DNA of 64,000 nt from Liopterus haemorrhoidalis. Its lineage: Eukaryota > Arthropoda > Insecta > Coleoptera > Dytiscidae. Shown here piece after piece: positions 1 to 12,738 of this stretch. The notes under the pieces are model-generated. The model was not told the DNA's origin, searched no databases, and saw only the letters and a list, made by a program, of their open reading frames with translations. A program made the position numbers and the translations under genes. The number at the start of each line of letters is the position of its first letter. The stretch's first letter is position 1. The stretch covers positions 16,928,980-16,992,979 of the forward strand of contig OZ020623.1 in the NCBI GenBank assembly GCA_963971575.1, written 5' to 3'.

Positions 1-347
1 TTTTACCCCTGAAAAGTATTGTATATCTGATTCGCCTGTTTGGTTTTCTTATATGAAATTGCCGGAAGAAGAGATTGGAAAAATATTTAGACGACTAAAA
101 ATTGTTAAAGAAGTTATTAATAATGATGATGATGAATAAATATTTATTATGTATATAAAGCGCGGAGAATATATGCCAAATAATTAAAATCATTGATTCT
201 GTAAAAGACAATGATAAGCAAAAGGCGGATAAAATATTTCTAATTATTAAAATATAATAGGTTAAAGGCTCAGAGCAACTGTTAATAGAGAAGGCATAGC
301 GCGAATTTTTTGTAACCTGAGGGATTGACAAAGACAACATATCATCT
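1..347. other. AT-rich stretch, no gene recognised
   Basis: Only short ORFs without recognisable motifs. No exon, RNA or repeat could be supported. Confidence 0.5.
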
Positions 348-493
348 GTCTCAAACTAAAGTCGACATGCGCAAACAGCTTGGAAGAACCGATCTTATTG
401 GTTTGTCTGGGACGAATGACGTTTATTACCGTAGGTGACATATATTACCGACTGAAAACAGGTTTAATGCGCATGTCGACTTTAGTTTGAGAC
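348..493. mobile_element. 146-bp foldback MITE
   Basis: Perfect 26-bp terminal inverted repeats, starting GTCTCAAACTAAAGTCGACA at 348-373 and mirrored at 468-493. The interior of ~94 bp has no coding content. No clear target duplication was seen, so the superfamily is not assigned. Confidence 0.7.
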
Positions 494-1259
494 AAAACAA
501 ACGTATTTATATATATTTCTTAGTCAGTCTCTCTGATTACGATATTTCACATGGGTATGAATGCGCGATGCCCTCTCTCTATTAGTGGTTCCTCTCAGTG
601 ATGGGCGCGTAGAATACATGATGTAAACTAATGTAGATTTTACGCGTAAACATGTCAAGTAGAATATGCCTTTGTTTACGTGTCGAATGTAGAATGTAAA
701 CTGTACATGCGCAGTACGTTTAAATCTAATATTTGAAATAATAGAATGGTAATAATTTAAATTTACTTTAATGTTTATGTTTATTTCATTTTTATGTAGT
801 TCTAATTACATATATTGTTTCCAAAAATGTTATCTCATAAATCGTATGTTGTTATGGACATTATAAATTACTTGGTTTATGTCTGTATGAACTACTAATG
901 TAAAATTAAAATTAAAAGTTAGCAGTTGTTTTAATCGGAAGGATCAGGAAGCTGTCAAAAATATTAAATTTGACTTCTTTACTTCTTCTACTTAAAACTG
1001 GCGGTATTTTATTTTTTAAACGTTACATAACCTCATTTTTCATTATTCTACGCTAGATTCTACGTGTCTACAAGTTTACGCGTAGACGCCCATCTCTGGT
1101 TCCTCTGAAGTAAATGGACATAAGAGAGACTCTACCTGGCGGTATTTTGTTGAACTAATCTAATTGGCATCTTTCAAAACAGAAAGAAGATATCCTTATT
1201 GAGAAGTGACATTACCATTGACGGCGCTGTACTCCAAGGCAATATTGCTGTCGTGTCTA

Positions 1260-1580
1260 TAGTGCGTTCGAAGGTGAGTTTGCAGTATAGCTCTTATGGA
1301 AAATGGGAACGGTGTTGCCAAATGTTGTAAAAGTGTCAATTATAATAATATGAAAAACTCGTATGATTTACAAAAATCAACTCTTATAAAACTCAAAATA
1401 ACAGTCAACAAAAACAAATGGCCATTTGTAGAATACTGCGTCTTCACAGATCAGCGCGTTTTAGAGCTGGCAACGTCGACAAGCAAGAAAAGGATAGTGT
1501 CATTGTGTAAACCCATTAGAGAGTATGAAAAAGAACTACTCCATATGCCCTGTACTGCAAACTCACCTTCGAACGCACTA
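1260..1580. mobile_element. 321-bp TA-flanked MITE
   Basis: 29-bp perfect terminal inverted repeats beginning TAGTGCGTTCGAAGGTGAGT, with TA on both sides (1258-1259, 1581-1582). The related copy B has the uninterrupted sequence GTCTAGTATTC at 5969-5970, a true empty site. A 95-codon open frame lies inside, but it covers the TIR and resembles nothing known. Confidence 0.82.
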
Positions 1581-2020
1581 TAGTATTCAGCTGTCAATAT
1601 GCTAACAGCGGACAGGTTAATTTAAGTACAGTACATTTTTATTTTATGAAAATGCGAGTAAGTATTTGCGAATTTTTTTAATTTTTACGCGCTTCACATT
1701 TATTGAAATGTATAACAGAAGGTGGGCATCAAATTACATTATTTAAAGTTTAATTTCAGTAGATTTATTGAAGTGTAATTTGTAGTTGAGCAGGTGTTAA
1801 ATGCCGGGCATTTAATTTTATGTAGTACATCTGAGTGTCGGTCATCTGAATTTACAATATATGGATTATGTTTGTAAACAAGTGCATTATGTTCATTGCC
1901 TCATGAAATAAAATTTGTTTTAGTTGGACAGAAGCAGCTAATATTATTAGCTATTATTATTAATATATTAGTGCAGTTTAGTTTTTCTGCGACAAATGTA
2001 ATGAACAAACTCGCATAGTA

Positions 2021-2230
2021 TCAGTTACTTTTTAACTCAAAATATATTCCCATGCCTTCCTCCTGTCCATAACCAAATCTTTTCCAATCTGGACTTAATA
2101 TTAACTTTCCCTCCATTTTTCTTAAGAAAAGAAAAAAACTAAGATGCCTATCTTTGTCCTGTCTTGAATGACAGCCAAAAACACTACAATTTGTTCTACT
2201 TTTACAGTTTTTCACAAATTCTATCGACAT
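2021..2230 (-). pseudogene. THAP zinc-finger domain fragment
   Basis: The translation contains NCSVFGCHSRQDKDRHLSFF, the start of a C2CH THAP domain (Cys-x4-Cys followed by the basic/aromatic LSFF motif). It breaks off before the second half of the domain (no Cys-x2-His-Phe), so it is a relic. THAP domains are the DNA-binding part of P-element-type transposases and of host THAP proteins. Confidence 0.6.
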
Positions 2231-2634
2231 TCTAACAAAAAATCAACACTAGAACATATGTAATAAGTTCAAACAGTACTACAGGCGCCTAGTACAATAT
2301 TTGACCACCAGACTGCGTATCCGAGCGTGTCAGTTCTCAATAGGCAAATGATCATAAGAGAGACTTTATCTGACGGAAGTATGTTGAACTAACCAAATAG
2401 ACAAGTTTGTTCTGACACACGTGTTACATTTGTTTGGATTTTTTGATTTTGTATCTGTTTAGCATAAGTGAAATATGTATTAAAAAAACACAAATCACGA
2501 CAAAAATCTTAATAAATTCTTTCTAAATGCCAGATTACAACGTATTGTCCATGTCAAAAAGTTGTTATTGTATGTTTGGTTAGTTCCAATTTTGCCACAT
2601 TGGCGCTGCAATCTTAAAAGGGGTTACCTATAGG

Positions 2635-3042
2635 TAGACTTGCCATAATATTTTTTTCTCAAACCGGGACAATTTTGAGTTTTTGATTAAAACAGATAGT
2701 AGCGCCTTCTACGCTAAGTACTTATGAGTGAAAAGGCTAAATAACGGAGTGTTTAACAAAAACCAAAAATTATTTAGTAATAATTTTTAATTACTCTTAA
2801 TTGAACATAACTTATTAAAAAGTTATTAATGTTTATCACTAGCGTGAAATTTCTTTAATAATTCTTTGTTATTTTTAATTAGTTGCTTAATCGCCATTTT
2901 CCGAGGCTGCACTTTTTGTACTGCGTGTATATTCGATAATTTTTAATTTTTACCAAATAACCGGGACAAAATGACAAACTGGCCGGGATCATACCTTCAA
3001 ACCGGGACAGTCCCGGTCAAACCGGGATGTATGGTAAGCCTA
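2635..3042. mobile_element. 408-bp hAT-type MITE
   Basis: Terminal repeats TAGACTTGCCATA (left) and TAGGCTTACCATA (right, complement), flanked by the exact 8-bp duplication CCTATAGG (2627-2634, 3043-3050). The right end carries repeated CCGGGAC/CCCGGT motifs. An 8-bp duplication is the hAT hallmark. It interrupts the THAP repeat that continues at 3051. Confidence 0.78.
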
Positions 3043-3154
3043 CCTATAGGGGAAACTTCGTAAACACCCTGACATCTGGTGGCGATTTTCGGAAGTTATG
3101 AGTGACATCGTTTTGTTTTGTTCAATGGAGAAATACGTGTTTTTTTTGTGAACT

Positions 3155-3361
3155 ATGGCAAAATAAACCAATTTATTTTGTTGTGTACCGCAATGTAAAT
3201 CGTGGATAAAGAAGAATCCCACTTTAATATTCGATCATTGTCCTAAATTGGAAACAATATCAATTGAAACGACATTTGGAGGTAGAGAGAAAGTGGATCA
3301 AAAAACTAAAAATGTTTGCTCGTTGCATTTTATAGAAAATGATTTTTTACGTCCAAGATAA
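3155..3361 (+). pseudogene. THAP domain, near-complete, with early stop
   Basis: From 3167 the frame reads TNLFCCVPQCKSWIKKNPT and, 40 residues later, NVCSLHFIENDFLRPR before a stop. This gives the full C2CH set (Cys-x3-Cys ... Cys-x2-His) and the trailing Phe of a THAP domain. The ATG at 3155 is followed after three codons by TAA, so either translation starts elsewhere or the copy is dead. The conserved Trp region in the middle is diverged. Probably the first exon of a P-like element. Confidence 0.7.
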
Positions 3362-4019
3362 GACTGAAAAAAACACTTACCTCACTTTTTCAGGCAGAGA
3401 TTTTTATTTTTTACTATTATATTTACCATATTCTTGTTGATATATTGACAGGTAGCCAAAATGAATTAAAAATACAATGAAAAACTAAAAATTTCCTTGA
3501 AATTTCTTTAGAATAGTATATTAGTATACATCTTGTAAATCGTAGATTATCTTTAAATAAGAAAAAAAGCTCGGAAAATACAACTCGTGTTCATTTTCAC
3601 CATGTAAACAAATACACAAGTGACAGTTTAATGTCAATCGGTGATCCAGCTTTTGTCACATATGGCGGTACAATCTTAAAAAGTTTCCTCTATAATTTGG
3701 CCACTAGTTGACGTATTACTTTTCAATAAATTTATAATACAAACGCTGATAGAGACAGTGATTAGAATTATATATTAATGACTGGAAATATTTTATCCGC
3801 CTTCTGATGTTAAGATTTATATTTTAATAATTTTGCATGTTTTGTCCGCCCTTAATTTTGTAACATATTTTATAGAATGTAAGCTCTTTAAGGGAATTAA
3901 CACTAAACCCAGTTACAAATTAGAACTAGTGTTAATGATTTTCAATTAATGTAAAATTATTCTTTATTGTTTAATAAAATAAATAATATAAATATATATT
4001 TACCTTTTTTTCTGGTCTT

Positions 4020-4290
4020 TTGGTAACCATGTTTTCTAGCTATTGGTGGATATTTCCAGGTGTATTATGTACAAATACACGCTAGATCTTCTGTCTCCAT
4101 CTTCAGCTGTGTTTCCAGGGCAGACTGTTTTCAATATCCTTTTTCCCTCATCAATGGTGTGATTATATATGTATTAATAAATACTGTCAATTTACATATA
4201 TGTATTTTTTTTTTTTGTAAATATGGTGCTACACTATTATTGGGCTCTGGCCTGTTGTGTAGCCAAATTTTGAAATAAATAAATAAATGA
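4020..4290 (+). repeat. Possible retroelement 3' end with AAATAAATAAAT tail
   Basis: A moderately GC-rich 250-bp stretch ending in (AAAT)n-like repeats at 4272-4295. This arrangement suits a LINE or SINE 3' end, but no domain or duplication could be confirmed. Confidence 0.3.
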
Positions 4291-4394
4291 ATAAATTAGC
4301 ATCAACAGAATTCTGTTCTATCATTGCTAATAAAGCGATTCTACTGGCCTTTTATATTTCGGGATTTGAGATGAAAAACAATTATTTATCAACA

Positions 4395-4894
4395 AAAATG
4401 GCTTTATTGTTTTTCAAAATATTCTCCATGAAGATCAGTACACTTTTGCATGCGTTTGAACCAATTTTCGAAGCATTTTTTCCACTCCGATTGAGGCTTT
4501 TTCTACTACGATTGTGAAATTATGGGGAATCCAAGACGAACAAATATTTTTGACGGCCAAATGTTCATGCAAAAGTGAATGTATGCTGGTCCCATTAATG
4601 CCCAAGGATACCTCAATCTTACAATAAGTCACATGAAGATCTTAGAGTATCAGTTAACGCACAGCATCAATGTTTTCCTGAACAACAACCGATTTTGGAC
4701 GACCTTCACGAAATTCGACCTTAAGCGAACTACGGCCACGATTGAAGTCAGCAAATCATCGATAAACAGTAGTCCTTTGATGGTGCTTCATCGCCAAAAG
4801 TCGAATTAAGTTCAACGATGCACTGTTGTTGGGTTAATCCACGTCGAAAGTTGTAAAAAATAATCGCTCGAAAATGTTCACTATTTAATTCCAT
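4395..4894 (-). pseudogene. mariner transposase 5' fragment
   Basis: Complement-strand reading from 4894: MELNSEHFRAIIFYNF, then TQQQCIVELNSTFGDEAPSK, then, after frameshifts and stops, ITYCKIEVSLGINGTSIHSL and LHEHLAVKNICSSWIPHN. This is the N-terminal helix-turn-helix half of a mariner transposase. The DDD catalytic half was not found, so the copy is truncated and dead. Confidence 0.78.
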
Positions 4895-5045
4895 TTTTAG
4901 GCGAGATGAATTTTTTCAAGTTACTGTAAACAACACAAATAACGCACGTACTTCAAAACGTTCTGAATACGCATACCGTCAAAATTGTCAAACTTTACGA
5001 TAGAACTATCAGTTTCCAGATGGCAGCACAGTTTAGCGCAACCCC

Positions 5046-5909
5046 AAAATATAAGAGGCAATCCTCGTAATTATCCGGTACCTGGAGTGATAGACAACTA
5101 TTAATCTAAAGAATAAACTAACATATTTTTTTTAAAAGTTTGTCGTTTGAACACATGCAAAGCTTGGGACTCAAAAATGATCTCCAAAAGAAAATATATA
5201 AAAAATTGATCACATTTATTATTGAAAAATTACGGAATCTCATTCCTGAATGAAAATGTATATTTACCGAAAAGTTTTTTTTTTTTAGCTACAGGTGGAA
5301 CAACCACCCATCTTAGGGATAAAAAAAAAATCGAGTTAATACATTCAATTCATTCTTTAGCTACGAGCCATAAAACAAATACATATTTTCGTAAAGGGTT
5401 ATAAATAAATGAATCAAATATTTTGCTTAATATATAAATTTTTTTCTTTGAGCAACAGCGATTATTTAGTTATGATAAAACCTTAAATAAAAACAGGTAT
5501 ATTTTACATATATATGTATATAAATAAATTTACAACTTACACATATGTTAACAGTCATTGCATTGCAACCGTACTTATTAGAAATCCATTTAGTTAAACC
5601 AGATCGCAACATCCGATAAATCTCACATCCGTAAAAACACTCTCCGTTATCTCTAATGTCATTAATATCAAATAAAATACTGTTTATTTCTCAGTGATGT
5701 TTCAATAGTGACTGTTGATTGGTCCAAATAATTCGTTATAATATCAAGTTCATCGTAATACTTGTTCAACGGTACTGGACTTCGTTCAACATAAGAAAAA
5801 CACAGGCGGTTGTCAGCGGCTCCCATGTGCAGAAACCAAATTTCGACCATTACGTTATCAACACATTTCAGTGGCGTCACTTACTTTGATTTGGTTTTGA
5901 CTACGCGTA
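5046..5909. other. AT-rich stretch, no gene recognised
   Basis: Only short meaningless ORFs on both strands; no recognisable repeat ends. Confidence 0.4.
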
Positions 5910-6684
5910 TTGAGAAGTGACATTACCGTTGGCGGCGCTGTAATTCATGGCAAAATGGCTGAATTGTCTAGTATTCAGCTGTCAATATGCTAACAAGGAA
6001 CAGGTTAATTTAACCCATTAGAGCCCCTCGGCAACTAAAGTTGCCAACGGTTTTATTACCTAAAAACTCTGATGATTTGAATCATAGGGCAATGCGCATG
6101 TAAACACTTATTATCTGTACCTTTATTTATGGCCCTTAACATAAATAAACCACTTCAAGTGCATACAATCAAAATAGTCTCAGTTTAAAGAAAGCAGCGT
6201 CACGTTAAATATTTACCACCGGTGCATTATGGAAAAATTGTAATTATAATTTTATTTTCTATGCATGAACATATTTTGTTATATGTCAAAATATAAAGAA
6301 AACGTTGCTTTAGAATGTTGCTTGGGAAAGTTTTTAAATATTTTGGTTTTGATATGTTCAAAATTGGACTTGAAAGTGCGTGGCAACTAAAGTTGCCGGC
6401 TAATATTTCGTAAGGGGTATATTTTTTGAAAATGAAATTGCCTTTACTAGTTGTATACTGATATTTTCGAATGATTTTGATAAAAATATCTTGAAAATAA
6501 CATCCACAGAATTACGGGCTCTAATGGGTTAAGCAGAGTACATTTTTATTTTATGAAAATGTATCTATCGACGTTCTAACAAAAAATCAACACCAGAACA
6601 TATGTAATAATTTCAAATAGTACTACAGTCGCGTAGTACAATATTTGACCACCAGACTGCGTATCCGAGCGTGTCAGTTCTCAA
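5910..6684. mobile_element. THAP-family DNA element, copy B (internally deleted)
   Basis: Same ends as copy A (TTGAGAAGTGACATTACC ... GTGTCAGTTCTCAA), but positions equivalent to about 1650-2217 of copy A, including the THAP frame, are missing. It carries a TTAA-flanked element at 6014-6528. It is the empty site for the MITE of copy A, and copy A is the empty site for its TTAA element. Confidence 0.65.
6014..6528. mobile_element. 515-bp TTAA (piggyBac-type) non-autonomous element
   Basis: 13-bp terminal repeats CCCATTAGAGCCC, flanked by TTAA on both sides (6010-6013, 6529-6532). A subterminal palindrome, GGCAACTAAAGTTGCC, occurs near each end (about 6029 and 6384). The uninterrupted TTAA target is visible in copy A at 1622-1625. 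No transposase frame. Confidence 0.85.
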
Positions 6685-7100
6685 TTGTGCGATGTTTGTT
6701 TATTTCCGTTATTATTATTTATTTCTCGTACGTTTCAAGGTATACCGTGTACTAAAATGAGTAAAAATGTATTTGAAATACATGATTTTGTGTGTTAGGT
6801 ATCCACTACAATTGTTTAAAACCCTTATGTATGTTAATATGATCAGATGTGTTCTCACGCAGAACTGATGACGTTATTTGTGATAAGCTGTGTTTTTCTT
6901 ATGTTGAATGAAGTCTACGACGGAATGGAAATAGTACAGGTAAAGTTCGATTATCCAGAGAAGTCCAGTCAAGGTCATACGACTGAAATAATAATTAACG
7001 TACTGATGTGTTTCTCTCACTCACATTGGGAAAATAGTAAGAGAAATACAAATGAAGCATGTCATTTTTTTTTGTTTATATGACCGGTATAGCTACGACT

Positions 7101-7140
7101 AACGTACTTATACATACAAACGTGTATGTATAAGTACGTT
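7101..7140. repeat. Perfect 18-bp hairpin
   Basis: AACGTACTTATACATACA, a 4-base loop AACG, then its exact complement. Its function is unknown. The next bases carry a short direct repeat, TTCAGCAGGTA. Confidence 0.85.
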
Positions 7141-7219
7141 TCAGCAGGTAGGTGTTCAGCAGGTAAATAAATATGAATTAATATTTATTATAATTAAGAT
7201 TAGGCTACGGAGTCATATA

Positions 7220-8902
7220 CAGTCATGTGCGTAAAAATAGCAGTAATAGAAAAATATTAGAATAAATACGAAAACAGTAAAAATAACAAAGCCAAAATTT
7301 TACTGATATATTATATTTTAAGAACTTCATTATTTTGATAAAAAGAAAGCATTTTTGTCGATTTATTAAAAAAATATATATAGTTTTTGGAAAAATATGC
7401 TCATTACGCTGTTCATAAATATAGCAGTACACTTCATAAAATAAATAAAACTCATTTTAATATTAAATATTCTTTATTATTTCTGTAATATTTGGTTCCA
7501 TGACCTTTTTTTCGTATTACTTCTACACATCTTCACGACATTAGCGAACCAATTAGCTATCGGCATTTCTCCAAAGGAATAGATTTCCAAGTTGTTTCAA
7601 TTTCTCCTCATAATTCTTCTTTGTTAGCAGGTTTTGAAGAAGATATTTTAATTTTTACATCAGGCCACAAGTTCACTCACTATTGGATTTAAGTCCGGAG
7701 ATTGAGCTGGCAAACCCATAACAGTAACCCTATTTTCATTAAATCAATTTTTTGATTTGCGCGAAATGTGCTTTAGGTCATTATATTGCATAAATATCCA
7801 TTTTAAAGGCATTTCCTTCTTTGCAAAGGGAAGCATGACATACTGCAAGATACTGACATAAACATTCGCGTCCATTATATCTTTAATCCAGAAAATAGGG
7901 ACCGTTGCGTTTCAAGAAAAATATACCAATACCATAACACTACAACCGCCATGTTTTATTGTCTTTGTAGTGTACTTATGACTGTACCTCGTGTATGGAG
8001 GCCTGCGTACTTGCTTTTGGCAGATACTAGGATTAAATAAAACAATTTTTGTTACATTAGACCAAAGAATATTGCATTTTTTTGACCCGGCCAAAGTTTG
8101 TGTTTTTTGGCAAATTGAATTCTATTTTCCCGTTGTCTCTTGTTTAACAGTGCAGTTTTTGTTGGTCTTCTGGGTTTCAGATTTGCTTTTATAAGGCGTT
8201 TTTTACAGTTCATGCAGAAATTGGTAGGTCTAATTCGTTTTTTATTTGTGTAGAATTAAGAAAAGGGTTTAACTTTGCATACCTTACAATTTTTCTATCT
8301 GTTGTCGGCGAAGTTTTAGATATCCGACCCCGACTTACAGGTTCTAGAGTCCACTTTTTGGCATTAGATACCATTTTAGCGGAGCACATTCTGAATAAAT
8401 TTAGAAGTTTTACCAGAAATCAACATTTGTAAAATCAACTGACGTTTCTCCTGTGTGCAATGTTTAGCCCTACCCATTTTTACTATAAAATAAGAAAGAT
8501 ATTTAATATTTTATAATAAATATTTTTTTATAATAAATATTTTTATAATAAATAATATATATATTTAATATTTTCCGTGGTTTTAAATATAAAATCAAGT
8601 TACTTTTGAATATACTCAAAAATTTATTAAAGAATAAAACTGTTTGGTTAGCTGGTTTAATAAAACATGAGAAAACTTGTGGACAGTGATATTTTTACGA
8701 ACACTAGAAAAATGATGTTTTTGGTTTATTTAAAGGGCAACTTATTTATTTAAAAAAATTCAATGCTACCAGCTTAAATATATTATGGACTTATTATATA
8801 TACTATAAATGTAATGTAACTACATAAATAAATGACTTTAAATAAAATAAATACAATTTTACCATTTGCGTTAAACCACTGCTATTTTAACGCACATGAC
8901 TG
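7220..8902 (-). mobile_element. Decayed Tc1-like element, 1,683 bp
   Basis: ~25-30-bp terminal repeats (CAGTCATGTGCGTAAAAATA left, with TTAAAATA at the right end), bounded by TA at 7218-7219 and 8903-8904. Transposase remains lie on the minus strand. Confidence 0.82.
7500..8477 (-). pseudogene. Tc1-like transposase relic
   Basis: Starts MGRAKHCTQEKRQLILQMLI (a helix-turn-helix). Further on it reads VRRPPYTRYSHKYTTKTIKH and HGGCSVMV, the conserved region after the first catalytic Asp of Tc1 transposases. Several frameshifts and stops; the catalytic triad is not intact. Confidence 0.72.
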
Positions 8903-10160
8903 TATACACACTCAATTTGAATTATTTTCATGAATTTTTTGTAGAGAAATCTTTCTTAGATAATAATAAATTATATTAGGCGCGGAAATTGTTAGTTTTT
9001 TACACAGTTTTCATTATTTTTCACTTTTATAACTTAATAAAAATGTATGCTATGCCAATGGCCACCCATTACCCCAAATAAGTTTAATTTTAACAATATT
9101 TTTGTCAAGGAAATAATCGAGGTGAATATAAGTGTTGCCTCAATCTGTATGTTATTCATGAACGTTAAAACCGATAATTAAGGCAGAAAACCAGTCTCTA
9201 GTAAAACATCACATACAATTACAAAAATGCTTAAACCAAATGGACTAAATCACTATTAGAGAGCACTTAATCTAGTGTAAAATGTATAGGATCTTAATAA
9301 AATATAATCAGGAAATTTCCAACTATATATTTACATTTTGAAGCCAAAATTTTTTGAGCTATATGCACCGATAATCACTAAATATATACCATCATTTTAA
9401 TTTTCTAATATTACAAACAGTAGAAAATTAATATAGATCAGTCGTTTAATCAACGCAGTTTGTCATTTTGCGTCATAACTTCAATGACAAACTAGTGGCG
9501 AAAATATAACTAAATCGTTTTTTTTTTTGCAAGTGAATTATAGACTAATATTGCTCTTCACTCTTTTATTTTACTAAAACATTCCTTTTGAAGTCATATT
9601 TAATTTGTGTTCGAGAGTCATTTTGAATATTTACAAATTTTAAAAGTGTTCTAATATAGGGACATTTGTTTTAGTATCGCTAAATAAAACGATGTTAACA
9701 TTTAACATTTTATAATACGCTCTGATGTGTTTTGATACTTGTATTTACATATTTAACTTCTCAGTAATTTCATTTCTCATATAAGTAATTTCTAAAAACC
9801 TTTTTTATTTAGTTTGTTGTTTATTTAGCAGTTTTGTGTTTAGTTATATATTTCCTTATAGATTTCCATTTGATATTGTGTGTAGTGCATAGGTTTTTAG
9901 GTTAAATTCAACGTATTTCTATTTTCTTTTCTTTGATCATATTTTTGGATAACATCAGCCCTTTTTAGAACTACTTAGCCTATTAAAATAGTTTATTTGT
10001 TTCTGTTCTGTTCTTATTCTTATATTTTCATTTATTTACGTTACAAGTGACATCGTACGAATATTACATTCGTTAAATGGATGCTATGTAGACGTACTAA
10101 ACATGACGTCACAAAAACATGTGACGTTTCCAGTGACGCAACTGCACTGATTCATCGACT
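8903..10160. other. AT-rich intergenic stretch, nothing recognised
   Basis: No ORF of substance, no inverted-repeat pair and no RNA signature seen. Confidence 0.5.
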
Positions 10161-10300
10161 GTCCTATATCAAAATACAACCTCACCGGGAATCGAACCCG
10201 CAAACCTAATAATTCCGCGACCTAATTCCAAACTAATGGTTTGGACTGGAATGCGAAATTCTTAGATTATCGGGTTCAATTACCGATGAGTATATTGAAT
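10160..10300. repeat. tRNA-derived SINE fragments, head-to-head
   Basis: The minus strand carries GCGGGTTCGATTCCCGGT, a canonical RNA polymerase III B box/T arm. The plus strand nearby carries ATCGGGTTCAATTACCGATG, a second B-box-like arm in the opposite direction. No complete cloverleaf could be folded by eye. Confidence 0.45.
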
Positions 10301-11097
10301 AAATACTATTGATACTCATTTTCTAAAGATTATTTATATTAAAAATAAATACGTTGGCTGGGACTTATGATGTGTTGTCCATACACACGATACACGGAGT
10401 TAAACAAATGTAAACATTCGCCACACTGTCTGTAGTGCGCCATAAGAAGAGTAACATAACATACAGATATTAAGAGAATTAGTAAAATAATAATTTGGAG
10501 GTCTCAAAATGTGCAAACCCTCTCAAATTGCACACAAAAAAACAGATTATCGGTGCATATTACTTTACCATATTAAATAGAATAGAAGTTATTGCTAAAA
10601 GAAAATTTCAAACTTAAAAATATTTAATAATGACTTTGATACATGCTCTTTATTAAAAAATAAATAAAATGTGTATACTTAATGTTGAATTTTACTATAA
10701 TGCAAATTTTAGTTCATATAAAATCTACTCTTATGTACCTAGATTAAAAATAATTATGGATTCATTTGTAAAATATAATTAAATAGAATGTTTGAAGAAA
10801 ATAAAATACTAAATATTAAAAATTTAAAACTATAAGAGATCCTTTTTTTGTATTATTTACTGAAATGGGCTAAGAAATATGTCTTTATACAAACTTAAAA
10901 TTAATATCAATGTAGATCAATGCGAAAATAAATGAGCACTAGTTACTCCAAAATTAAAAAATGTCTGCAGATTTCATCGAACAATGTATTTAAAATAACC
11001 ATTTGTTTACCAAACAAAATATAATATTACTTAAATGTGAAAGCAAGGAAAAATTGAAAAAGAAATTTGTGGAACGATAATTTTAGTTTAACAGCTA

Positions 11098-12738
11098 CAG
11101 TGGCGGCCATAGAATTAACAACGATACATAAAAATTCGAGTTTTTAACTGAAAGGAATAACCGAATTCAAATAATTATTTCTTCTTTTGTAAGCAAGTAC
11201 AAACATGTTTATTTTACATGTTATTACCATCACAACACGTTAAAATTTGTTTCTCAAAATAATACAATTTTTATTGCATATTTCTTCGAATTTATTGTGG
11301 ACAAATAAATAACAACGGAAGGGTTTAACACAATTTTATTTAGTTTGAGCTAAATATCTGATCTATTCGGACGATTTTAGTGTATTGTGCTTTACAATTT
11401 GTGTATTAAATATTTAATTATATTTATATTCACATTTCCACATGGGGAAAAGAAAAAGTTATACCCCTGAGGTACGAAGAATTATTATTAATTTAATAAA
11501 CGAAAACTGGTCATACAGTGCAATTGCACAACATTTAAATTGCTCTAAGAGGATGGTTTTTAATGCTGTTCAACATTTTAAGAAAAACCAAACAACTAAT
11601 AATGTTCCAAGAAAAGAGAAAAATCGGAAGACGGATGCATTTACCGATAGACGAATAGTGCGCTTAGCAAAACAAGACCCAAAAAAAAAACTGCTGTGGA
11701 TATTCACAAAGAAGTTTTTGCAGAACAAGAAGCTAATGTATCCGTCCAAACAATACGTAGACGATTGAATGAAGCAAACTTGTTTGGCCGAGGCATACAG
11801 ACGAAACCATTGGTTTAAAAAAAAATAGACTACGCCGATTGGCATTTGCGAGGGAACATCAACAATGGACAATCAATCAGTGGAAAAATGTGTTGTTTAC
11901 AGACGAAACGAAGGTTAATAGATTTGGATCGGACGGTAAAATGTATGTTCGAAGACCTCCTAACACATCATTCAAACCACAATACACCAGACAATCTGTT
12001 AAACACGGAGGTGGAAATATTATGGTGTGGGGGTGTTTTTCTTGGAGAGGAGTTGGACCACTTTACCGTGTAGATGGTATCATGGACCAGCATCAATACA
12101 TCAGTATTTTAGAAAATGGTCTAGAACCCTATGCTGATGAATATTTCCCAGTTAGTTGGAAGTTAGTACAAGATAACGACCCGAAACACACCGCTAAATC
12201 GGTGAAACGGTGGTTGGACCAACATGATTTTTCCGTTATTGATTGGCCATCATGTAGTCCAGACCTTAACCCTATAGAAAACCTTTGGGGTGAGGTTAAA
12301 AAGAAAGTAGGACAAAAAAATTATAAAAATCTTGATCAATTATTCGAGGCAATTGAAATTGCTTGGTATTCCATTCCAACTGATTACTGCCAGAAATTAA
12401 TTACATCAATGGACCGAAGATGCAATGAAGTAATTAAAAATAAAGATTTCCCAACTAAATATTAATACAATTGTAATAATTTTTCCAAAATATAATCTTT
12501 TTTAAACAAATTAATTAGTGTTGTTAATTATGTGTCCCCTCTTAAATAGTGGTCTTACAAAAAAAATTAGGGGTAAACTTGCCCTTTACAGGTAAGTTGA
12601 TAAATTTTTTTTATGTTGTATACTAAGGTTAGTTCCGTAAAATAGATAAGAAGATATTAGCCTATTTGTCTACACTAATCCATTTTATTACTATATTCTC
12701 AAATTAATGTATCGTTGTTAATTCTATGACCGCCACTG
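11098..12738 (+). mobile_element. Tc1-family transposon, 1,641 bp, recently inserted
   Basis: 32-bp terminal repeats (CAGTGGCGGCCATAGAATTA and onward) differ by one base between ends (GGCC/GGTC). TA duplications at 11096-11097 and 12739-12740. Near-full-length transposase with few lesions. Confidence 0.93.
11442..12465 (+). pseudogene. Tc1 transposase (DD34E), frameshifted
   Basis: The first part (11442-11768) gives the helix-turn-helix YTPEVRRIIINLINENWSYS and a second binding helix. The frame is lost in an A10 run near 11680 and again at an A9 run near 11818. The second part (11839-12465) has the whole catalytic core: first Asp in FTDETKVNRFG, second in QDNDPKHT, and the Glu 34 residues later in LNPIENLWG. 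Stop TAA at 12463. Homopolymer indels could be real or sequencing errors; as read, no single frame makes the full ~340-residue enzyme. Confidence 0.9.

Larger units (their letters stand above)
1199..2340 (-). mobile_element. THAP-bearing DNA element, copy A
   Basis: The ends are imperfect inverted repeats: TTGAGAAGTGACA at 1199 and TTGAGAACTGACA (complement) ending at 2340. Copy B (5910-6684) shares the ends and flanking interior but lacks the middle, including the THAP reading frame. Copy A itself carries a TA-flanked MITE (1260-1580). The copy is bracketed by a diverged direct repeat (about 1113-1165 and 2346-2400, sharing CATAAGAGAGACT), so the true unit may be larger. Assignment to a P-like (THAP) family is inferred. 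Confidence 0.55.

Noticed and set aside
1296..1583. 95-codon ORF on the plus strand
   Set aside because: It lies wholly within a TA-flanked MITE and ends in its terminal repeat; no similarity to a known protein.
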